Source: Terrisporobacter mayombei (GTDB lineage: Bacteria > Bacillota > Clostridia > Peptostreptococcales > Peptostreptococcaceae). Taken from it: a stretch of 64,000 nt of DNA. Position 1 is the stretch's first letter; the number at the start of each line of letters is the position of its first letter. Under the pieces are notes generated by a model, which was not told the DNA's origin, ran no database searches, and worked only from the letters and a program-made list of their open reading frames with translations. Below are positions 16,418 through 25,920 of this stretch, piece after piece. The position numbers were made by a program, and so were the translations under genes. The stretch is taken from contig NZ_JAHZMP010000003.1 of the NCBI RefSeq assembly GCF_020748465.1, forward strand, positions 1 through 64,000. Direction: 5' to 3'.

Positions 16418-17065
16418 ATGTTTAATAAAGAATATATTTTTGAAGAAACACTTCCTTTTTTTAAAAAATTAAGTGAAGAAGAAAAGAGTGAATTAATTTT
16501 AAAAAGTTCTGTCGTAAAATATGAAAAAGGTGAAATTGTTCACTCCAAAAATTCTTCTTGTACAGGTCTATTAGTTACCATATCTGGTAACTTTAGAGTA
16601 TTTATCTCTGCACCTAGTGGAAGACAAATAACACTATTTAAATTATATGATAGAGACGTTTGTATGTTATCAGCATCTTGTGCTTTTACAAACTTAACTT
16701 ATGATGTGAATTTAGAATCTCAAAGTAATTCTGAGGCTATAATAATCGATAGTTCTTTAATAAAAAAATTATCTTCATCAAACTTTGAAGTTATGAACTA
16801 TATCTTAAATCTAACTCAAGATAAATTATCAGAAGTAATGTATATCCTCGAACAAGCTACCTTCTTCAGCTTAGATGAAAGAATTACAAATTACTTATTG
16901 GAACAAAGTAGATATACAGATTCCTGCCTACTTTATATTACTCATGAAAATATTGCCAATGAATTAGGATCATCTAGAGAAGTCATTAGTCGAATACTTA
17001 AAAAATTTGAAAAGGAAGGAAAAATAGAAGTTTCTAGAGGCAAAGTTAAGCTTATTAATTTATAG
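16418..17065 (+). CDS. Crp/Fnr-family transcriptional regulator
   Basis: A 215-residue two-domain regulator. Residues about 15-125 form a cyclic-nucleotide-binding-type beta barrel, a helix links them, and residues about 145-212 form a winged HTH. The recognition helix is SSREVISRILKKFEKEG, with the E-SR contact residues of Fnr-type proteins. Five cysteines occur in the sensor half, but they do not form the N-terminal Fnr cluster pattern, so the signal is unknown. TTGGAGG precedes the ATG. It is a single-gene unit convergent with nhaA. Confidence 0.92.
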   Translation: MFNKEYIFEETLPFFKKLSEEEKSELILKSSVVKYEKGEIVHSKNSSCTGLLVTISGNFRVFISAPSGRQITLFKLYDRDVCMLSASCAFTNLTYDVNLESQSNSEAIIIDSSLIKKLSSSNFEVMNYILNLTQDKLSEVMYILEQATFFSLDERITNYLLEQSRYTDSCLLYITHENIANELGSSREVISRILKKFEKEGKIEVSRGKVKLINL

Positions 17066-17072
17066 TAATCAA

Positions 17073-17118
17073 AGAAGAGTTATTCCAACAATTATAATCA
17101 TGTTGAGATAACTCTTTT
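17073..17118. terminator. Convergent terminator (Crp/Fnr gene / nhaA)
   Basis: AAGAGTTATTCCAACA pairs with TGTTGAGATAACTCTT with one bulged position. It sits between two convergent stops. Confidence 0.8.
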
Positions 17119-17124
17119 ATATTT

Positions 17125-18274
17125 CTAGTGCATTAATCCTACTGGACTATGCTTCAATGTTAAGGCCATATGTATTAACATTATGGAAATCATAGAAGCA
17201 GTCAATATTGATATTTTCGCTAAGTTAATAACATTCTCGTCATATGCAAAAGCTAGTTCTGATACAAATATTGACATTGTAAAACCAATACCTGTAAGTA
17301 GTGCAACTTCTGTTATTGATATCCATGAATCTTTTTCTGCAATATGCAGTTTAGTCGCTATATAGCTAAATGATACAACACCAAGTGGTTTGCCAATAAC
17401 TAAACCACATATTATTCCCATTACTAAATTTGAAGCATCTGTTACATTTATATTTAAATTTAGTACTATAGATGTATTAGCAAAAGCAAATAAAGGTAAT
17501 ATAATTAAATTACTTAATTTACCTAATTTATGCTCTAACTTAACTGCAGTAGATTCCTCTCCATCTGTTTTTCTAGATGGTATAGTAGCTGCAAGCAATA
17601 CTCCGCTAATTGTGGCATGTATTCCACTACTATAAACAAAATACCATAATAATAAACCTACAAATAAGTATACATATAAATTATCTACTTTAAATACTTT
17701 GTTTAGCGTCATTAGTATTAATAATATAACAACCGAAATCATTACTGCTGTCATATTAATTTTTGCAGAATATAAAAATACTATTGCTAAAATAGAAATT
17801 AAATCATCTACAACTGCTAAAGATAATAAAAATATCTTTAAATTTGAATTAAGTTTAGATTTAAAAAGCATAAAAATTCCAATTACAAATGCTATATCTG
17901 TTGATATAGCTACACCGACGCCTGGTAAGTAGTGAGTATTTCTGTTTATCATCATAAAAATTATTGCTGGAACAATTACTCCTCCAAGTGACGCAATAAC
18001 TGGGAAAGAAGCTTTTTTAAAGCTTGATAATGACCCCTCTAACATTTCCTTTTTTATTTCTAATCCAACATATAAAAAGAATATTGCCATTAGAAAATCA
18101 TTTATAATAGCATGTAGATTAAAATCACCAATCAAATTAATATGGTGAAAAATTTTATCATATAATTCCTTTGCATTACTATTAGCAATTACAACAGAAA
18201 TTACCGTTACAGTAATAAGTAATATGCCTGGTAAGCACCTCTGATTGTGCTACTTTTTTAATTTTGCCCTTCAT
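17125..18274 (-). pseudogene. nhaA: Na+/H+ antiporter NhaA, interrupted by a one-base frameshift
   Basis: The open part (17125-18135, 336 residues from a TTG with no ribosome binding site) is NhaA. It has MAIFFLYVGLEIKKE, GVAISTDIAFVIGI with the Asp of the ion site, and LAVVDDLISI with the Asp pair of helix V. The missing first helix is upstream in another frame. ATG 18274, with GGAGGT before it, gives MKGKIKKVAQSEVL. After dropping one A near 18232 it continues PGILLITVTVISVVIANSN and joins the rest. Repaired length is 382 residues, normal for NhaA. Either the gene is inactive or a sequencing error is present here. Confidence 0.88.
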
Positions 18275-18419
18275 TACAATGACCTCCCATATTAGTTCTG
18301 TATACAAAGTACTTGCTTAGCATATTCGCAAAACATGTTTTAGTCAACGTTTTTACGCAATAAAGTTAGATTTTTACATGTTTTTTACAAAATATATATG
18401 AAAAAGTCATGTCATTCTT

Positions 18420-18929
18420 TTATTTAGCTTTATTATTTAAATCTAGGCCTAAATAAATTACATCTTTTATGGGACTATTATAATATTCCTTTATTTCCCT
18501 AAAGCCTAGTTTATAATATAAATCTACAGCTCTTTCCAAATACGAGAATGTATCTAATACTATTAAGTCATAATCTAATTCTTTCCCAGCCTTAATTATG
18601 TATTCCATAAGTAATTTTCCTATATCTAAGCTTCGAAACTCATTTCTTACATATAATCTTTTCACTTCACAACAATAATTATCTAATGGTCTAAGTCCAA
18701 CACACCCGGCAATTTTCCCATCATACTTTGCAATGTACAATCTTCCCTTTGGTAATGCATATTTATCCTTTAAAGTATCTAGCTCCTCTTGAAAGCTTAC
18801 AAAACAAGAACATACCCCTTCCACGTCCTTATATGTTTCTACTAACATATTTCTATATTCTGTAAATAGCTCTTTTATTGAATCAATTTCGTCATAAGCC
18901 AATTTTATTTGAATTTCTTGTTTTTTCAT
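18420..18929 (-). CDS. GNAT-family N-acetyltransferase
   Basis: A 169-residue single-domain acetyltransferase. The acetyl-CoA loop is visible as RNEFRSLDIGKLLMEYIIK (the R/Q-x-x-G/A region, with Asp in place of the usual Gly). It follows the core strand GKIAGCVGLRPL and precedes LDTFSYLERAVDLYYKLGF. The substrate cannot be told from sequence. GGAAG precedes the ATG, and a strong terminator separates it from the gene upstream. Confidence 0.85.
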   Translation of the reverse strand: MKKQEIQIKLAYDEIDSIKELFTEYRNMLVETYKDVEGVCSCFVSFQEELDTLKDKYALPKGRLYIAKYDGKIAGCVGLRPLDNYCCEVKRLYVRNEFRSLDIGKLLMEYIIKAGKELDYDLIVLDTFSYLERAVDLYYKLGFREIKEYYNSPIKDVIYLGLDLNNKAK

Positions 18930-19002
18930 AATAACACTTCCTTTTTGCTCATTATTATATATTTATTTCATCATGTTAATGATAATTTCCTCTATTAATG
19001 TA

Positions 19003-19034
19003 AAAAACGTATTGAATTAACAATACGTTTTTTA
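19003..19034 (-). terminator. Intrinsic terminator after the PD-(D/E)XK-like gene
   Basis: AAAAAACGTATTG pairs with CAATACGTTTTTT around a six-base loop. Confidence 0.85.
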
Positions 19035-19039
19035 ATCTT

Positions 19040-19726
19040 TTATTTTTCTTCATGCACATTTAAATCAATAATCACTACATCTCTTGGCACAAATCGGTCT
19101 CCCATAAATTCATTTAACATTTTACAATATTCTTCTACCCATTGAGTCTTTGATATGTTTTTGTACATATGATCATCAACAATATTTAGAAAAACTAATT
19201 TAACCTTATATCCCTTTTTCATAAGTTGGTGCATAAAAGTAAACCTATTAGCTATTTGGTAATAAGTATCAAACCATTTATTAAAATCACCTTTTATTCC
19301 AAGCTCGTCATAAGTTTCTTTCATTGAATCTAATATTAATCTTTTATTATTCTCATTTGTAGATGCTAACTTACTTCTTAATTCTTTAATACTACTTTTA
19401 TTTTCTACTAAAATTATCATCTTTTCCTGTGAATCTTTCATAGTTGCCAAACCAATTCCATCCCAAACAGGTTCTCTTTGTGGCCAGAAACTCAAATCTT
19501 CTTTTTTTAATGTAAATCCATTATTGTTTAGCTTCTCTAGTAGAGAAGGTGAATTTAACATATACTCTCTAAAGTTCTCATTTTCTAGAGGTGATAGCCA
19601 CTCCATAGATTCAATTCTTGTATCTCTATTAATTATTCTTTCATTTAAGACAGATCCATTATTCTCTTTAATAATTTTTCTTATCCAGTATTTTCCACTT
19701 ACTTTTTCATTTAAATCAATGCTCAC
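19040..19726 (-). CDS. Uncharacterised protein with a possible PD-(D/E)XK nuclease-like core
   Basis: A 228-residue soluble protein I do not recognise by name. Its core reads WPQREPVWDGIGLA, then about ten residues, then MIILVENKSSIKEL. An Asp on one strand followed by ExK on the next (VENK) is the pattern of the PD-(D/E)XK nuclease fold. I recall uncharacterised bacterial proteins with a similar WPxRGPxWD...VEAK pattern. The second half is rich in aromatic and basic residues (FTFMHQLMKKGYKVKLVFLN). It stands alone, with a good ribosome binding site (GAGGAGG) and its own terminator. No methylase or other defence gene is adjacent. Nuclease activity is inference. Confidence 0.6.
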   Translation of the reverse strand: MSIDLNEKVSGKYWIRKIIKENNGSVLNERIINRDTRIESMEWLSPLENENFREYMLNSPSLLEKLNNNGFTLKKEDLSFWPQREPVWDGIGLATMKDSQEKMIILVENKSSIKELRSKLASTNENNKRLILDSMKETYDELGIKGDFNKWFDTYYQIANRFTFMHQLMKKGYKVKLVFLNIVDDHMYKNISKTQWVEEYCKMLNEFMGDRFVPRDVVIIDLNVHEEK

Positions 19727-19869
19727 TCAAATTCCTCCTCATAATTGTATTTCTATACAATGAATGATTTATTTATGGTCTAAGTTTTAAAAATAGACAA
19801 TAAAATTCTTTCCTCATATACTTTTATATGATTCCTTCATATTAAAAGTGATTAAATAAGATATATTTA

Positions 19870-20592
19870 CTAAGACTTCACCTTATAATTATCATAATTT
19901 GACTTGAAATGTTCATTTTTTACCCAAAGTTCCTTTGCCTTTTCTACCCATTTTACAGAATAATTTTTATACTTATTCCAAATCCTCTGTTCATATTAAA
20001 TCTGTTGATTTTGCTTTACACTTTTTCACCTTTTACACTTATATAAAGGTAATTTCTACCTCCTCAAATCTTTCTATGCTAATCGAATCTTTCTTTCTCA
20101 TTAAAGGATCTCCACCTGTATACATATAAAAATAAATTCACAACTTTTTTCTTTGAGTGGTTATATTATCTAAAACTTCATAAGATAAATTTAAATTATG
20201 ACTGTATTTAGAGCCCAACATCCTTACATAAGCTTGCTAGGTACATTAAAATTAACCACGGCACATTACATTGATGTTAAACTCTTTTTCGTCTTGCTAT
20301 TTTTATTCCACAAAATATTGCTTCATATCCTAGATTCAATGCAGTAGTTTTAATAACGTTTGTCTCAATCTCCTCTAGAATTCTATTAATATATTGCATC
20401 CATTTTCCATCCTTTTATTTGATTAAATCTCTAACTGCTTAAAACTGCTTGGTTCATATAAGTCTCCTACTAATTTTTCTGACAAATCAGCTAATTTTAA
20501 CAAGCTCTTCTCTCTATCTAGCTTACATACTTAATAATTCCATCAATGCCCTTACTTACTAGCTCTTTTTCCCCCTTATGCACTATTGACAT
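19870..20592 (-). pseudogene. Remains of a radical SAM protein gene
   Basis: No frame stays open here, yet all three minus frames together give a recognisable protein. ATG 20592 (GGTGGAG upstream) gives MSIVHKGEKELVSKGIDG. After shifts come SLLKLADLSEKLVGDLYEPS, MQYINRILEEIETNVIKTTA, LNLGYEAIFCGIKIARRKR, HQCNVPW, a damaged Cys-cluster region ending GCW, HNLNLSYEVLDNI, YFYMYTGGDPLMRKKDSI and KWVEKAKELWVKNEHF. These match in order the radical SAM family that carries CNLxCxGCWA and a YMYTGGEP motif. Many stops and shifts, and a shortened C-terminal part, show that it is dead. The family assignment is from memory of the motifs. Confidence 0.7.
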
Positions 20593-20712
20593 ATTCTCCA
20601 CCCCCATTTCTTATAGTAAAAACTAATTGATAATATGTAACAGTATTTGAAAATATTACAATTGTTAATATCCAGTTTTTATAAAATGTATTTACTACGT
20701 TCACAAATTAAA

Positions 20713-20739
20713 AATCTGTCAATTAAAAATTGACAGATT
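20713..20739 (-). terminator. Intrinsic terminator after the TetR remnant
   Basis: AATCTGTCAATT pairs perfectly with AATTGACAGATT around a three-base loop. It lies between the two decayed genes. Confidence 0.75.
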
Positions 20740-20758
20740 ACATGAATTGTATATTTTA

Positions 20759-21003
20759 TTATAAACTTTTTATCTCACTATCAGTTTTTAATAAGTCTGA
20801 TAAAGAGTTGGAAACGATTATTTCAAATACTTTTGCCACTTCAATCTATTTTAGTATTATGTAAGCATTGGAGTTGGCATAATAATTTGATAAATTTTCT
20901 GATGTAAGAAAAAAGCTATAATTATGTTTTTGCTATAATTTATTTTCAACACAAGGGTTCTAAAACTACTTACTAATAAATCTGTAGTCTTCTCTCTTTT
21001 CAT
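20759..21003 (-). pseudogene. Remains of a TetR-type regulator gene
   Basis: ATG 21003, with AAAGGAG upstream, starts MKREKTTDLLVSSFRTLVLK, which looks like the first helix of a TetR-family regulator. The frame is then lost. Another frame ends EVAKVFEIIVSNSLSDLLKT with DSEIKSL and a stop at 20759, like a TetR C-terminal helix. Only 245 bases lie between these ends against about 570 for a full gene, so the middle is deleted. It sits just upstream of the radical SAM remnant. Both probably decayed as a unit. Confidence 0.45.
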
Positions 21004-21042
21004 CTCCTTTATTTTTAATTGTATAATTAAATTTTGGCATAT

Positions 21043-21077
21043 AAAAATCGTATCAAAATTAAATTGATACGATTTTT
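21043..21077 (-). terminator. Intrinsic terminator after the small 60-residue gene
   Basis: A 14-bp perfect stem AAAAATCGTATCAA / TTGATACGATTTTT with a seven-base loop. Confidence 0.9.
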
Positions 21078-21083
21078 AATGTG

Positions 21084-21266
21084 TTAATCTCTTTTCTTAG
21101 CTTTATGATAAAGTTTTTCAGTTTTAGTTTTATTTGTGCCACAATCTCTAGCACCTATTTTTTGTCCATTTTCTATTCCAATGTCTGCTCCATGTTCAGA
21201 ATACATTTTTCTAAGTTCTGGATTTGATTTTGGTCTGTCTTTCATTCTATTTTTATTGTTATCCAT
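21084..21266 (-). CDS. Small basic hydrophilic protein of unknown function
   Basis: A 60-residue protein, rich in Lys, Arg, Asn and Asp, with no hydrophobic stretch (MDNNKNRMKDRPKSNPELRK at the start). I do not recognise it. It is credible as a gene because AAGGAG lies nine bases before the ATG and a perfect terminator follows seven bases after the stop. The composition would suit a nucleic-acid-associated or spore-core protein, but no family motif supports either. Confidence 0.6.
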   Translation of the reverse strand: MDNNKNRMKDRPKSNPELRKMYSEHGADIGIENGQKIGARDCGTNKTKTEKLYHKAKKRD

Positions 21267-21335
21267 AATGTGATTCTCCTTGATGATATTTTAATTATAA
21301 TTTATCCAATAAAAATCACTTCTATTCTTTTAAAA

Positions 21336-23744
21336 TTATTTCCTATTTCTTAAAATTTGTAAAGATCCTTTAATATAATGTTTATTTAGCAAATCTACAA
21401 ATCCTTGTATTGATTTACGGTTTATTGCTCCTCTAGTTACCATAGCCATTAGCCTAAAAGGTTGATCATTTAACGATTCTTTTACTGTAATTTCCATTGC
21501 TTTATCTCCACTTACAAACTTATATGCCTTTTTATTTATGGCAGATATAATTAAATCACCACCATAAGTATTTTTAATATCATTTATTGTAGAATTTGTA
21601 GTAAATGGATAAATTTGATTCGCGATAATTGGTAGCTCCTTATTATATATATTTTCAAATTCTGACTCTGTTGGATTTAGTTTGTTTTTATATATTTCAT
21701 AATAAGATGGAGATTTTGCTTTATAATCAATAGTTTTTACACTATTTCCTCTTTTATTTACCACTGTAGAAAATTTAATATGTCTACATGACGAACCAAT
21801 ACTTATACCATATCGTCCTTCTTCAACTTCATATTGATGACTTTGAATATTATAATAAGCAAAACAGTCTTCATCTAAAATAAAAGTTACTTCTTTACTT
21901 TCCTTAGGTTTTAAATTTATTTTATTAAATCCTTTTAATTCTTGTTTTGCTCTAAATAATTTTGAATATAAACAAGAAATATAAAGTTGAACTACTTCTT
22001 TTCCTTCCATATTACCTATGTTGGTAACAGTTATGGATACTTCCATATTATTATCATTATTATATTTTATTTTCATATTGCTATATTCAAAAGTTGTATA
22101 AGAAAGCCCAAAACCAAAAGGATACTTTACATTAATATCTGCACTATCAAAATATCTATAACCAACAAATATACTTTCTCTATATTCAACATAATTATTA
22201 TCTCCATGATAAAATTTCATTGATGGATAATCTTCTAAGGTATTTGCATAAGTTTCACTTAACTTGCCTGATGGATTTTTATTTCCTAATAGTAAATTTA
22301 CTGTTGCATTTCCTCCTCTACAACCGCTTAAATGAGTTAGTAATATAGCTTTAGGTATATTACTCCATGGCATTTCCATAACAGAACCACCTTGTAATAT
22401 TACTACTATGTTTTTATTAACTTTGCTAATTTCATAAACTAAATTATCATGAGACTTTGGCAATTTTAAGTTTTTGCGATCATATCCTTCTGCCTCATAA
22501 TATTTAGGAAGGCCTATAAATAAATATACTATATCCATATTTTTTGCCACTCCTATAGATTCTTTTAGCAAAACTTCATCAATTTCATCATTTTCTAAAG
22601 AATATCCATCTGCATAATTTATATTACAACTATTATCTACAAATACATCATACGCGCTGTCTATAGTATTAGGGTTAACATGTGAGCTACCCAAGCCTTG
22701 GTATACAGGCTCTTTTGCAAGTCTTCCTATTATTCCAATCTTTTGTAAATTATTTCCTGGGAGAATGTTATCATCATTTTTAAGTAATACCGCACTACTT
22801 TCGGCTATTTTCTGTGCCAAATCAATATGTTCTTTAAAATTACATTTATATGGTATTTTTTTACCTTCTTTATATTTTAAAATTAGTTCAATTACTTTTG
22901 TAACAGACTCATTTAATATTTTTTTATCTAATTGATTATTTTCTACAGCCTTTTGTAAAACCCTATAGTAATCATCTTTATATCCTGGCATTTCTAAATT
23001 TAATCCATTATTTATACTAGAAATAATATCATTAACACCTCCCCAGTCACTAATAATACATCCTTTATAACTCCATTCATTTCTAAGTATATCTTGCATT
23101 AAATATTCATTTTCACAACAATACTGTCCATTTAGTCTATTATATGCCATCATCACAGACCAAGGGTGAGCCTCTTTTATAGCTATTTCAAATCCTTTCA
23201 AATATATTTCCCTAAGAGCCCTTTCATCAATAATTGAATTAATAGTCATACGATATTTTTCCTGATTGTTTCCTGCAAAATGTTTTAAACAAGCTGCTAC
23301 ACCTTTGCTTTGTATTCCTCTTATAAGTGCTGCTGACATCTTCCCACTTAAATAAGGATCTTCACTAAAATATTCAAAATTTCTACCACAAATAGGTACT
23401 CTTTTTATATTAATTCCTGGGCTTAAAAGTACTGCCACATCTTCTCTTCTACACTCCTCGCCTAGTGCCTTTCCCATACGATTTATTAATTCTTCGTCAA
23501 ATGTGGAAGCTAAAGCTGTAGCCGTTGGAAAGCACGTTGATTTTATAACTTTAGGACTGATAAACATAAGGCTATCTGGATCCTCTTTTCTAAGACCATG
23601 AGGTCCATCACATAAAATAATTGATGGGATGTTCATTCCATCTATTCCAAATGAATGCCAGAAATTTACTCCACAACAAAATTTACACTTTTCCTCTAAA
23701 GAAAGGTTTTTGACTATGGAAGAAGCTTCTTCATACAAGTTCAT
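21336..23744 (-). CDS. Glycoside hydrolase family 3 (beta-glucosidase-like)
   Basis: An 802-residue cytoplasmic enzyme with no signal peptide. The GH3 N-terminal barrel has GRNFEYFSEDP at 120-130, KHFAGNNQ at 154-161 and the catalytic nucleophile Asp233 in SDWGGVND. The C-terminal alpha/beta sandwich follows (about 310-540), then a fibronectin III-like domain (about 570-660). About 130 further residues of unclear role follow, ending RKSIQGFVDLLNKHYIKGSL. The family removes terminal beta-linked sugars, usually glucose or xylose. No transporter is adjacent, so the sugar is unknown. I see no clear terminator. Confidence 0.92.
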   Translation of the reverse strand: MNLYEEASSIVKNLSLEEKCKFCCGVNFWHSFGIDGMNIPSIILCDGPHGLRKEDPDSLMFISPKVIKSTCFPTATALASTFDEELINRMGKALGEECRREDVAVLLSPGINIKRVPICGRNFEYFSEDPYLSGKMSAALIRGIQSKGVAACLKHFAGNNQEKYRMTINSIIDERALREIYLKGFEIAIKEAHPWSVMMAYNRLNGQYCCENEYLMQDILRNEWSYKGCIISDWGGVNDIISSINNGLNLEMPGYKDDYYRVLQKAVENNQLDKKILNESVTKVIELILKYKEGKKIPYKCNFKEHIDLAQKIAESSAVLLKNDDNILPGNNLQKIGIIGRLAKEPVYQGLGSSHVNPNTIDSAYDVFVDNSCNINYADGYSLENDEIDEVLLKESIGVAKNMDIVYLFIGLPKYYEAEGYDRKNLKLPKSHDNLVYEISKVNKNIVVILQGGSVMEMPWSNIPKAILLTHLSGCRGGNATVNLLLGNKNPSGKLSETYANTLEDYPSMKFYHGDNNYVEYRESIFVGYRYFDSADINVKYPFGFGLSYTTFEYSNMKIKYNNDNNMEVSITVTNIGNMEGKEVVQLYISCLYSKLFRAKQELKGFNKINLKPKESKEVTFILDEDCFAYYNIQSHQYEVEEGRYGISIGSSCRHIKFSTVVNKRGNSVKTIDYKAKSPSYYEIYKNKLNPTESEFENIYNKELPIIANQIYPFTTNSTINDIKNTYGGDLIISAINKKAYKFVSGDKAMEITVKESLNDQPFRLMAMVTRGAINRKSIQGFVDLLNKHYIKGSLQILRNRK

Positions 23745-23905
23745 ACTCTCCCCCCCAATACAACTAATTTTGACTTATGTTATATTTTATGTTTGTGACT
23801 ATAATAGGTTGTTAAATTTATTTTTATGAACATAAATATCCCCTTTCCTCAAACCACTGGTTGATCTCTACACCTCATGTGACCAACGATGTATCATTTT
23901 TCCAT

Positions 23906-23952
23906 AAAAAAAGAGATATAACTATTATTTTATTTTGTTATATCCCTTTTAA
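23906..23952 (-). terminator. Intrinsic terminator after the GntR-ABC operon
   Basis: On the minus strand GGGATATAAC pairs with GTTATATCTC around an A/T loop, followed by seven T residues. Confidence 0.75.
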
Positions 23953-23969
23953 TATTTATATATTTTTAT

Positions 23970-24662
23970 TTATACAATTTCAGATTTACTATGTAATTGT
24001 AAAGTTTTATTAAATGATAATTTAATAAAGAAATAACTTAAAACAATTCCTAATACAACTATAAATATTTCATTAAATTTGCTAATAAAATCATATAATA
24101 CCCATGTATAATCTTTGGTTAAATAGCTACCAACCATACTATTAGCAAATATTAATACTATCCAAGTTAATACTCTTTTCCCTTTTATTTTATTATATTT
24201 TGTAGGAATCATGATACTAATAGTAGTTACTGCCATAAATAATTCTACTAGAAACCTGACAAAATAATTTGCTTCTATACCATTTTCTTTTACAATATGA
24301 TTACTTATCCAAGATATTAAAAACATATCTGAATTTGAGTTAGAAATCTTTTCTGATAATAGTATTACAATAGTAGCAATTAAAAACATTATTATTATAA
24401 AAATCAATTGCATAAATGAAGAAATATATTTATAAGAAACATATTCCTTATTGTTTATTGGAAGAGTTTGTAGTAAGTTGTTAACTTTTTTATGGCTCTC
24501 ATCAGTTTCAAGTCCATAGTAGAAAACTAGCATTAAAAATCCCATATTAAATGTGGTATTACCAAGAACAAATAACGTAATTATAAATACAGGTATGTAT
24601 ATCTTATAATACTGTTTTAAAAATTTCAAATCCAATCTTAATAATTTTTTTATCGCTGTCAT
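23970..24662 (-). CDS. ABC-2 type permease of a GntR-linked transporter
   Basis: A 230-residue membrane protein with about six helices, starting with a short basic stretch (MTAIKKLLRLDLKFLKQYYK) typical of ABC-2 permeases. It is the last gene of a three-gene unit. Its start overlaps the stop of the ATPase gene at 24662, so the two are coupled. Small GntR-ABC-permease units of this YtrA/BcrAB type respond to wall-active peptides or other envelope stress in other Firmicutes. The substrate here is unknown. Confidence 0.82.
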   Translation of the reverse strand: MTAIKKLLRLDLKFLKQYYKIYIPVFIITLFVLGNTTFNMGFLMLVFYYGLETDESHKKVNNLLQTLPINNKEYVSYKYISSFMQLIFIIIMFLIATIVILLSEKISNSNSDMFLISWISNHIVKENGIEANYFVRFLVELFMAVTTISIMIPTKYNKIKGKRVLTWIVLIFANSMVGSYLTKDYTWVLYDFISKFNEIFIVVLGIVLSYFFIKLSFNKTLQLHSKSEIV

Positions 24663-25516
24663 TACTTTTTCCCCTTATTAAATATTAATATATCTTCCAT
24701 TTTAGTTCTTTCATATAAAACTTCTTGCCCAAATATGTCTTCTGCTTCTTTTTTATTATTAGAAATTCCTCTAAATCCAAATTCATTTTCCACTACCTGT
24801 TGGAATACTTTTTTTGTTTCTTCATTTAATAGTTCTTTTCGTCCCTTTACAATAGTATAGTTATTTCTTGTATTTTCACTATTTTCATTAAAAATAATTT
24901 TACCTTTATCCATTGCAACAAAGTAGTCTCCTATTTTATCTAAATCACTTGTAATATGTGTACAGTATAAAACTGTAGATAAATCTTTTTCCATTTGTAA
25001 TTGAAGAACTTCTAAAAATTCTGACCTAAATATTGGATCTAAATTTGCTGTAGGTTCGTCTAAGATTATTAATTTGGGATGATAAGACAAAATCATGGCT
25101 AAATCAAATTTCACTTTTTGTCCTTTTGATAAATCCTTATATTTATCTTGAATATTTAGATCAAAGTCTTCAGTGTAATGGTTAAATAATTTTTCATCCC
25201 AGTTTTTATAAAATATGCTTATAGTTGATTTTATATCTTCTAATGTGAAATCTACTGGATATAGTGTATCATGGCCTAAATATCCTATTAATTCCTTAAT
25301 ATGTTTTTTATCTTTATCAAAATCTTCACCGAATATTTTGATACTCCCCTCATCTTGATTTAATATATTCATTATTAATTTTATTAAAGTAGTTTTGCCA
25401 GCTCCATTGGTACCTATAATACCTGTAACAAAGCATTCTTTTATATCTAGTTTTTCTATATCTAATTTAAAATCTCCAATAGATTTTTTTAAATTCCTAA
25501 TTTCTATTGCATTCAT
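24662..25516 (-). CDS. ABC transporter ATP-binding protein
   Basis: A 284-residue ATPase. Walker A GTNGAGKT is at 35-42, the signature DLSKGQKVKFDLA near residue 130, Walker B IILDEPTANLDP near 150, and a His switch in CTHITSDLD. The C-terminal ~80 residues extend past the ABC core, as in bacitracin/lantibiotic-type exporters. It is the second gene after the GntR regulator, 11 bases downstream. Confidence 0.92.
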   Translation of the reverse strand: MNAIEIRNLKKSIGDFKLDIEKLDIKECFVTGIIGTNGAGKTTLIKLIMNILNQDEGSIKIFGEDFDKDKKHIKELIGYLGHDTLYPVDFTLEDIKSTISIFYKNWDEKLFNHYTEDFDLNIQDKYKDLSKGQKVKFDLAMILSYHPKLIILDEPTANLDPIFRSEFLEVLQLQMEKDLSTVLYCTHITSDLDKIGDYFVAMDKGKIIFNENSENTRNNYTIVKGRKELLNEETKKVFQQVVENEFGFRGISNNKKEAEDIFGQEVLYERTKMEDILIFNKGKK

Positions 25517-25527
25517 AATACCCCCAC

Positions 25528-25905
25528 TTAATCACTTAAATTGTATAGTTCTTTAAAAATCTCCATTCCCTCATCTAAGGAAATATCTAGTTCTTTAGCT
25601 CTCTTTACTATTTCTTCTAATTTACATTCCCACTCATATATGGCTAACTGTCTCATTTTTTCTGTGTTTTTTGCTGAAACAAAGCTACCTTTTGATGGGA
25701 CTGTTTCAATATATCCTTCATTTTCTAAAATCTCATAGGACTTTTTTACAGTTATTATACTTACCTTAATTTCTCTTGCTAAAGTTCTAATTGAAGGTAG
25801 AGGTTGTCCTGGCAAAAGTTTTTTAGAAACAATTTGAGATATAATTTGATTTTTTATTTGCTCATAAAGAGCCACTGGTGATGAATCTGAAACTATTATA
25901 TCCAT
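25528..25905 (-). CDS. GntR-family (YtrA-type) transcriptional regulator
   Basis: A 125-residue regulator. Residues about 8-75 form the GntR winged HTH (ALYEQIKNQIISQIVSKKLL, then PSIRTLAREIKVSIITVKKS and YEILENEGYIETVPSKGSFV). The short helical tail of about 40 residues is typical of the YtrA subfamily. AAAGGAT precedes the ATG. A long palindrome lies just upstream and is the likely operator, so self-repression of the operon is expected. Confidence 0.92.
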   Translation of the reverse strand: MDIIVSDSSPVALYEQIKNQIISQIVSKKLLPGQPLPSIRTLAREIKVSIITVKKSYEILENEGYIETVPSKGSFVSAKNTEKMRQLAIYEWECKLEEIVKRAKELDISLDEGMEIFKELYNLSD

Positions 25906-25920
25906 ATTTTATCCTTTCCG

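Noticed and set aside
19935..20129. Plus-strand frame of 64 codons in the large gap
   Set aside because: No ribosome binding site. The stretch is better explained as antisense of the decayed radical SAM gene.
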